A stretch of 8,099 nucleotides of DNA from Planctomycetota bacterium (GTDB lineage Bacteria; Planctomycetota; PUPC01; DSUN01). The stretch lies in assembly GCA_016872875.1 (NCBI GenBank), contig VGYW01000374.1, positions 1-8,099 of the forward strand, read 5' to 3'. Within the stretch, counting starts at the first letter, position 1; every line of letters starts with the position of its first letter. Positions 5,492-8,099 of this stretch are shown here, piece after piece. A program made the position numbers and the translations under genes. Below the pieces are notes generated by a model. It did no database searches, was not told where the DNA came from, and saw only the letters and a list, made by a program, of their open reading frames with translations.

Positions 5492-5896
5492 TCACGGACC
5501 GAGTAGGGGGATGAACCCAGCCTGCGCGAAGTGGTGGTCCCCGGTGAGGGCATCGCGGAGGCCGCGGTCAGCCATGACAACGAACGAGATGCAATCCGTC
5601 AGGCTCCAACTCTTGTCGGCACGCTTCCCGCAGGAATCGAGTCCTCGGCGATACAGAGCGTCGTCCAACGACACAATCTCGACCCGGGGGTCTTTGTCAA
5701 TGGATCGAAGCAACTCCGCGGCCAAGCGGCGGGTGCTGGGGTCCGCGAACGCGTCGCCGACCTCAAGGAGCACGGCACGAGTAGTCACAAGATCGAAGTC
5801 GCCTTCTTGCTGAAGCTGGCAGGCGCGATCGTGGTGCTGATCCCCGGGATTCAGCACGGCTACGAAGTAGAACGTGTCGGCGAAGGCCCTGCTCAC
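5492..5896 (-). CDS. vapC: PIN-domain toxin, VapC family
   Basis: Toxin of a type II toxin-antitoxin pair; VapC proteins are Mg2+-dependent ribonucleases that cleave tRNA or rRNA. The protein is 134 residues from the GTG at 5894-5896, normal PIN length. I chose this start because it overlaps the antitoxin TGA and places the PIN fold directly at the N-terminus; the frame continues upstream only as a shadow of the antitoxin gene. The four acidic PIN positions are present: Asp7 (F-A-D-T-F-Y-F-V-A-V-L), Glu45 (L-L-E-V-G-D-A), Asp101 (S-L-T-D-C-I-S-F) and Asp120 (L-T-G-D-H-H-F). The C-terminus is the typical H-H-F-x-x-A-G-F. It looks intact and therefore active. Expression would be translationally coupled to the antitoxin upstream. 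VapC is a family-level label; the RNA target cannot be read from sequence. Confidence 0.92.
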   Translation of the reverse strand: MSRAFADTFYFVAVLNPGDQHHDRACQLQQEGDFDLVTTRAVLLEVGDAFADPSTRRLAAELLRSIDKDPRVEIVSLDDALYRRGLDSCGKRADKSWSLTDCISFVVMADRGLRDALTGDHHFAQAGFIPLLGP

Positions 5897-6135
5897 CGCT
5901 TCGGCGTCCCGTGGATATAGTGGTCGTGCTGCTCGGCCAGGTCCTTGGGCAGGTTCTTCGGCATGCGCTCGGAGAGTTCCATGGCCTTCCGAAACCATTG
6001 GGCGGGGGCAGCCTTCTTCGGGCGCGCCGCCTCAGCGGGCTCCAGCGTCACCAGAAACCGCCGCCCCTTGGCAAGCCGCACCGGCTCATCGGGCACCAGC
6101 ACATTCCCATCCGAGTGGGCACTGAACCGAATCAC
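5893..6135 (-). CDS. vapB: VapB-type antitoxin partner of the PIN toxin
   Basis: 80 residues from the GTG at 6133-6135, supported by GGAGG 7 nt upstream. Residues 1-33 (MIRFSAHSDGNVLVPDEPV and on) resemble the small beta-strand DNA-binding fold of AbrB/SpoVT-like antitoxins. The C-terminal part is charged and helical and ends D-L-A-E-Q-H-D-H-Y-I-H-G-T-P-K-R, a tail I know from antitoxins preceding PIN toxins. It would bind and block the toxin and repress its own promoter. The stop codon overlaps the toxin's GTG start (5893-5896), the usual coupling for such pairs. The exact antitoxin subfamily is uncertain. Confidence 0.87.
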   Translation of the reverse strand: MIRFSAHSDGNVLVPDEPVRLAKGRRFLVTLEPAEAARPKKAAPAQWFRKAMELSERMPKNLPKDLAEQHDHYIHGTPKR

Positions 6136-6183
6136 AGCCTGGCCTCCGAATGGCGCGTCAGGGACTCACTTCTCGCGCTCGTC

Positions 6184-6212
6184 ATTATGCCGGCATGCGG
6201 GCGAGAAAGCAA
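6184..6212 (-). promoter_or_regulatory. Possible promoter and operator of the vapBC pair
   Basis: On the minus strand, TTGCTT (6207-6212), a 17-nt spacer and CATAAT (6184-6189), about 50 nt before the antitoxin GTG. A perfect 10-bp palindrome ATGCCGGCAT (6187-6196) overlaps the -10, where an antitoxin or antitoxin-toxin complex would bind for autoregulation. The -35 is weak; the operator role is inferred from position and symmetry. Confidence 0.42.
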
Positions 6213-6227
6213 ATGACGAACGAACGC

Positions 6228-6406
6228 GCGGGGCGCCCCGCGGCTTCGCTGACGGCAGGCTCCGGCCCCGCCCACATTGCCCCAGATTTCTGGCGAGCCA
6301 TCTGGCCCGACCGCACGACATTCCGCAGGTCTTGCGGAGAGGCACGATTGCGAAGGCAAGCGGCTTGACGTTCCCCCGTCGCCGCCGCAGGATGGCACCA
6401 GTGACG
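6228..6406 (+). repeat. Dispersed repeat, copy B (between the two toxin-antitoxin pairs)
   Basis: Starts with the loopless palindrome GCGGGGCGCCCCGC (6228-6241), then a stretch shared with copy C (GGCTTCGCT, then GGCAGGCTCCGGCCCC). The core (6267-6406) aligns with copy A to the end, including CGTCGCCGC, CAGGAT and GCACCAGTG. It keeps the internal stem CCGCA-N5-TGCGG with a different loop (GGTCT). It lies between the divergent promoters of vapBC and the Phd/RelE pair. Confidence 0.85.
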
Positions 6407-6436
6407 TTGCGTCGCCCGCGCCGGAACGAAGACGCC

Positions 6437-6465
6437 TTGTGAGAGAAGGGAGGTGGCTGTACAAT
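6437..6465 (+). promoter_or_regulatory. Predicted promoter of the Phd/RelE pair
   Basis: TTGTGA (6437-6442), a 17-nt spacer and TACAAT (6460-6465) fit sigma70 well and start about 30 bp after repeat B ends. Transcription would begin near 6472, about 55 nt before the antitoxin ATG. A short dyad TGTA-CAA-TACA (6458-6468) covers the -10 and could serve as an autoregulatory operator, though four-base arms are weak evidence. Confidence 0.6.
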
Positions 6466-6526
6466 ACACACAGGTGGAGCGGCTGACATCTGGAGAGTGG
6501 TGAGAGTGCCCCAGGAGGTGCGCGCG

Positions 6527-6733
6527 ATGGTTGCTCTGAAGGAGAAGTACGTGGTGGGCGGCGACGGGCGGCCCACAGCCGTGATGCTGGACCTGCGGGC
6601 CTACCGTCGCCTCCTACGCCACGTGGACGCGCTGGAGGACGCCTTAGCGCTCGACGAGGCGGTACGCACGGCGCAGCGCTTCCGGCCGTACGCCGAGATC
6701 CGCGCGGAGTTGAAGAAGGAGGGGCGGCTGTGA
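6527..6733 (+). CDS. Phd/YefM-like antitoxin
   Basis: Antitoxin of a type II pair; 68 residues from the ATG at 6527-6529, chosen because AGGAGG lies 8 nt upstream and the protein then starts with the normal antitoxin N-terminus rather than an extra ten residues. It reads EKYVVGGDGRPTAVMLDLRAYRRLL, matching the Phd/YefM pattern in which a beta-hairpin 'Y-V-x-x-x-x-G-x-x-x-A-V-x-L' is followed by a helix starting 'x-x-Y-x-x-L-L'. The rest is a charged helix that would wrap the toxin. It overlaps the toxin gene by 4 nt (GTGA at 6730-6733), giving translational coupling. It should repress its own promoter at 6437-6465. Family assignment rests on pattern only; a RelB-like label is possible. Confidence 0.83.
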   Translation: MVALKEKYVVGGDGRPTAVMLDLRAYRRLLRHVDALEDALALDEAVRTAQRFRPYAEIRAELKKEGRL

Positions 6734-6993
6734 GCTACCTCGTGCGGCTCGAGGGCCGCGCGGAGCGCGAACTCAGGCGGTTGCCCGGCCACGTTCTTCG
6801 AGCTGTGGACGCCAAGCTCGTGGCGCTCTCGCACAACCCAAGGCCGCCCGGGGTCCTGAAGCTCCACGGGCGCGAGGGCGAGGGTTGGCGCGTGCGAGTC
6901 GGCGAGTACCGCATCCTCTACAGGATCGACGACCCCGCTGAGGTGGTCTCGGTTTACCGCATCCGCCCACGCGGGGCCGCCTACCGCCGCTGA
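6730..6993 (+). CDS. relE: RelE/ParE-superfamily toxin
   Basis: 87 residues, typical of RelE. The start is GTG at 6730-6732, overlapping the antitoxin stop. The N-terminus (Y-L-V-R-L-E-G-R-A-E-R-E-L-R-R-L-P) matches the first beta-strand and helix of the fold. The core H-N-P-R-P-P-G-V-L-K-L-H-G is followed by G-W-R-V-R-V-G-E-Y-R-I-L-Y-R-I-D-D (52-68) and V-Y-R-I-R-P-R (75-81), the standard RelE signature. Arg54, Arg56, Arg61, Tyr64 and the C-terminal Arg/Tyr cluster are the expected RNA-contacting and catalytic positions. RelE toxins cut mRNA in the ribosomal A site, while ParE relatives poison gyrase. The R-V-G-x-Y-R-I-x-Y pattern with basic C-terminus favours RelE, but this is not proven. 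The gene looks intact. A repeat palindrome begins 32 nt after the stop. Confidence 0.92.
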   Translation: MSYLVRLEGRAERELRRLPGHVLRAVDAKLVALSHNPRPPGVLKLHGREGEGWRVRVGEYRILYRIDDPAEVVSVYRIRPRGAAYRR

Positions 6994-7024
6994 GGGGGCC
7001 GGGGGCGCGGGCGGGCCCTTCCAA

Positions 7025-7322
7025 CATTCTTGAGAATGTGAGAACGTCGCCCGCACACTCTCGCGGCCGTCCGGGCACCACGACGGGGCCGAAGTGGAAG
7101 CCTGTGGGCCGGGCGCCTGCGCTGTAGGCGGGGCGTCTCTGCTGTGGGCGGGGCGTCTCTGCCCCGCGTCGGGCGGCGCGCCCCTCGGCTTCGCTCCGGG
7201 CAGGCTCCGGCCCCGCCCACATTGCTCCAGATTCCTGGCGAGCCATCTGCCCTGACCACACGAGCTTGCGCAGCCGTTGCGGAGAATCAGGATTGCGAGG
7301 GCAAGCGTCTTGACGTCCCCAC
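7025..7322 (+). repeat. Composite dispersed repeat, copy C
   Basis: Same order of parts as copy A: palindrome CATTCTTGAGAATG (7025-7038, 7-bp arms if the flanking A and T are included), then GAAGTGGA (7091-7098), one partial GC-hairpin unit (about 7126-7143), a complete hairpin GCGGGGC-gtctct-GCCCCGC (about 7148-7167), then the core (7212-7322). The core is shorter than A and B and diverges after TTGACGTCCCC. The inner stem is reduced to CGCA-N5-TGCG. It directly follows the RelE toxin, whose transcription might end within it, but I see no classic hairpin-plus-T-run terminator. Confidence 0.85.
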
Positions 7323-7418
7323 GTGGCCGAGATGCCTAAAGTGTAGAATGTAGATCTGACCCCACGGCCCACGGCCTACGAAAGGGCTGTCCCTACAGCG
7401 AACCCGTCTCCTTTGTCT
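7323..7418. other. Short spacer with an unexplained direct repeat
   Basis: No gene. It contains tgtagaatgtagatctgacc at about 7342-7361 and a tandem 7-mer (ccacggc, ccacggc at about 7362-7375). The former resembles ends I have seen beside small tyrosine-type transposon remnants, but there is not enough sequence here to claim one. Confidence 0.35.
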
Positions 7419-7820
7419 TCATCGGGACACGTTGGCGTTGGGAAGCGACCTCTCCAGGTCGGCGATGCCGGCGTTCGTCACCTCCGTGCCCGCAAGCTCA
7501 AGCGTCTGCAACCCTTTCAACTCCTTGAGGTGGGCCAGGCCGGCGTTTGTCACCTTCGTGCGCCCAAGGCAAAGCGTCTGCAACCCCTTCAACCCTTTCA
7601 GGTGAACCACGCCGGCGTCCGTCACTAGCGTGCTGTCAAGGGAAAGCGTCTCCAAGGCCCTCAACTCCTTCAGGTGCGCCACACCAGCGTCCGTCACCTG
7701 TGTGCCGTCAAGGAAAAGCTCGTGCAAGTCCTTCAACCCCCCCAGGTGCGCCAGGCCAACGTCCGTCACCCGCGTGCACCTAAGGTCCAAAGCCTGCAAC
7801 CCACTGAACTCCTTCAGGTA
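7419..7820 (-). pseudogene. Leucine-rich repeat protein, C-terminal fragment cut by an insertion sequence
   Basis: The minus-strand frame encodes five 24-residue leucine-rich repeats of the type L-x-x-L-x-L-x-x-T-x-V-T-[DN]-A-G-[LV]-A-H-L-K, then a natural-looking C-terminus (L-E-R-S-L-P-N-A-N-V-S-R, TGA at 7419-7421). Such repeats form curved binding surfaces; this protein's partner is unknown. Each repeat is visible at DNA level as a 72-bp direct repeat with GTCACC and CAGGTG(C/A) blocks. The 5' part is missing: upstream of L-K-E-F-S-G-L-Q the sequence switches to the end of a transposase gene. The frame remains open across the junction and an ATG at 7863-7865 could in principle start a 148-codon fused protein, but that start lies inside the transposase gene. 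I therefore read this as a truncated gene. Confidence 0.8.
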
Positions 7821-8099
7821 GGGTGCGTGTAATCTCCTACGGTGCTGAGGTGAGGGGGTGGGCATCCCAGAAGCGGTCCCAGGAGCCGTCGGTGGAAGCG
7901 AGGTGAGCAACGACCTGGAGGGTTTGCTCGGCACCTGGGAGGCTCCAGAACTTTTCGGTCCCCTTGACTCGCTTGCCGAGTTGTTTGACGGTGCTCTCGA
8001 TGATGCTGGAGCCGGTGGGCCAGCCGTGCTGGCGGAAGATGGGGTATTGGAGTCCGGCTCGATTGGTGCGGAAGTAGGCGAGGTCGGTGGCAAGGATGC
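7821..8099 (-). mobile_element. Insertion sequence, one end plus transposase 3' part (runs off the window)
   Basis: The boundary with the leucine-rich repeat gene is set at about 7821, where leucine-repeat coding stops and GGGTGCGTGTAATCTCC begins. This is 16 nt from the transposase stop and likely the terminal inverted repeat. The other end and any target duplication are outside the window, so the exact boundary may be off by several bases. Confidence 0.65.
7837..8099 (-). CDS. Transposase, C-terminal 86 residues (DDE type, probably ISKra4-like)
   Basis: Catalyses movement of the element; only the 3' end is visible, with stop TAG at 7837-7839 and the 5' part beyond 8099. The fragment begins ILATDLAYFRTNRAGLQYP and continues F-R-Q-H-G-W-P-T-G-S-S-I-I-E-S-T-V-K-Q-L-G-K-R-V-K, then F-W-S-L-P-G-A-E-Q-T-L and S-W-D-R-F-W-D. 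The pattern 'Y-F-x-x-N-x-x-x-x-x-Y ... G-x-P-x-G-S-x-x-x-E-S-x-x-K-x-x-x-x-R-x-K ... W ... A-E ... F-W' matches the C-terminal region of ISKra4-family transposases, in which the Glu of G-S-x-x-x-E-S (residue 34 of this fragment) is the last acid of the DDE triad. A different frame of the same DNA is also open and is a shadow. The family label is from memory of the pattern and moderately sure; transposase identity is firmer. Confidence 0.75.
   Translation of the reverse strand, partial: ILATDLAYFRTNRAGLQYPIFRQHGWPTGSSIIESTVKQLGKRVKGTEKFWSLPGAEQTLQVVAHLASTDGSWDRFWDAHPLTSAP

Noticed and set aside
5118..5813. 231-codon plus-strand open frame
   Set aside because: Runs through hairpin units and the core repeat and then antisense to the PIN toxin; not conserved between repeat copies.
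6994..7024. Intrinsic terminator after RelE
   Set aside because: GC-rich with a weak possible stem (GGGCC/GGCCC) but no T run follows; not supportable.
5057..7322. CRISPR array or integron attC sites
   Set aside because: Only three repeats about 1 kb apart separated by genes, not short regular spacers. The GTTRRRY-type core sites expected of attC are not found in the repeats and no integrase is in the window.
6773..7372. 199-codon minus-strand open frame opposite RelE and repeat C
   Set aside because: Combines the RelE antisense strand with repeat sequence; similar phrases in other repeat copies reflect the DNA repeat rather than a protein.
7840..8093. N-terminal extension of the leucine-rich repeat protein
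   Set aside because: The Pro/Ser/Ala-rich reading is a shadow; another frame of the same strand gives a recognisable transposase C-terminus ending at 7837.

Overview
The window is GC-rich bacterial DNA, most likely from a planctomycete or a close relative. This is an inference from three things: a leucine-rich repeat protein of the 24-residue 'L..L.L..T.VTDAGLAHLK' type, a heavy-metal RND adaptor carrying several W-C-x-E-H-x-x-P-E-S-x-C-x-x-C motifs, and the abundance of interspersed palindromic repeats. There are no rRNA or tRNA genes to settle the taxonomy.

Layout. (1) Positions 1-4456 hold one leftward transcription unit for metal efflux. It starts from a good sigma70-type promoter (4428-4456) and reads a small secreted Cys-rich protein (3942-4379), a CzcC/CusC-type outer-membrane lipoprotein (2391-3794), a CzcB/CusB-type periplasmic adaptor with five Cys/His motifs (264-2270), and the first 44 codons of a CzcA/CusA-type RND pump (1-133, running off the window). 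Together these would build a tripartite exporter of a transition metal across both membranes. The metal cannot be told from sequence alone. Each of the three intergenic gaps (120-147 nt) carries a different repeat or inverted-repeat element.

(2) Positions 4457-7418 are an accessory stretch in which toxin-antitoxin pairs alternate with copies of a dispersed repeat. Repeat copy A (about 5057-5416) is followed by a leftward VapB/VapC (PIN) pair (5492-6135), repeat copy B (6228-6406), a rightward Phd/YefM-RelE pair (6527-6993) and repeat copy C (7025-7322). The conserved core of about 110-140 bp lies in the same orientation in all three copies. It is linked to GC-rich hairpins of the form GCGGGGC-N6-GCCCCGC and to a 14-bp palindrome of the CATTCTATAGAATG type. 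The same hairpin also occurs inside the adaptor gene, where it is translated in frame.

(3) Positions 7419-8099 hold the C-terminal five repeats of a leucine-rich repeat protein whose 5' part is cut off by the end of an insertion sequence. That element's transposase C-terminus (7837-8099) runs off the right edge.

The most unusual material is the repeat system itself: same-orientation structured repeats that bracket two separate toxin-antitoxin pairs and have also entered a coding region. No integrase, recombinase or CRISPR array is visible that would explain it.
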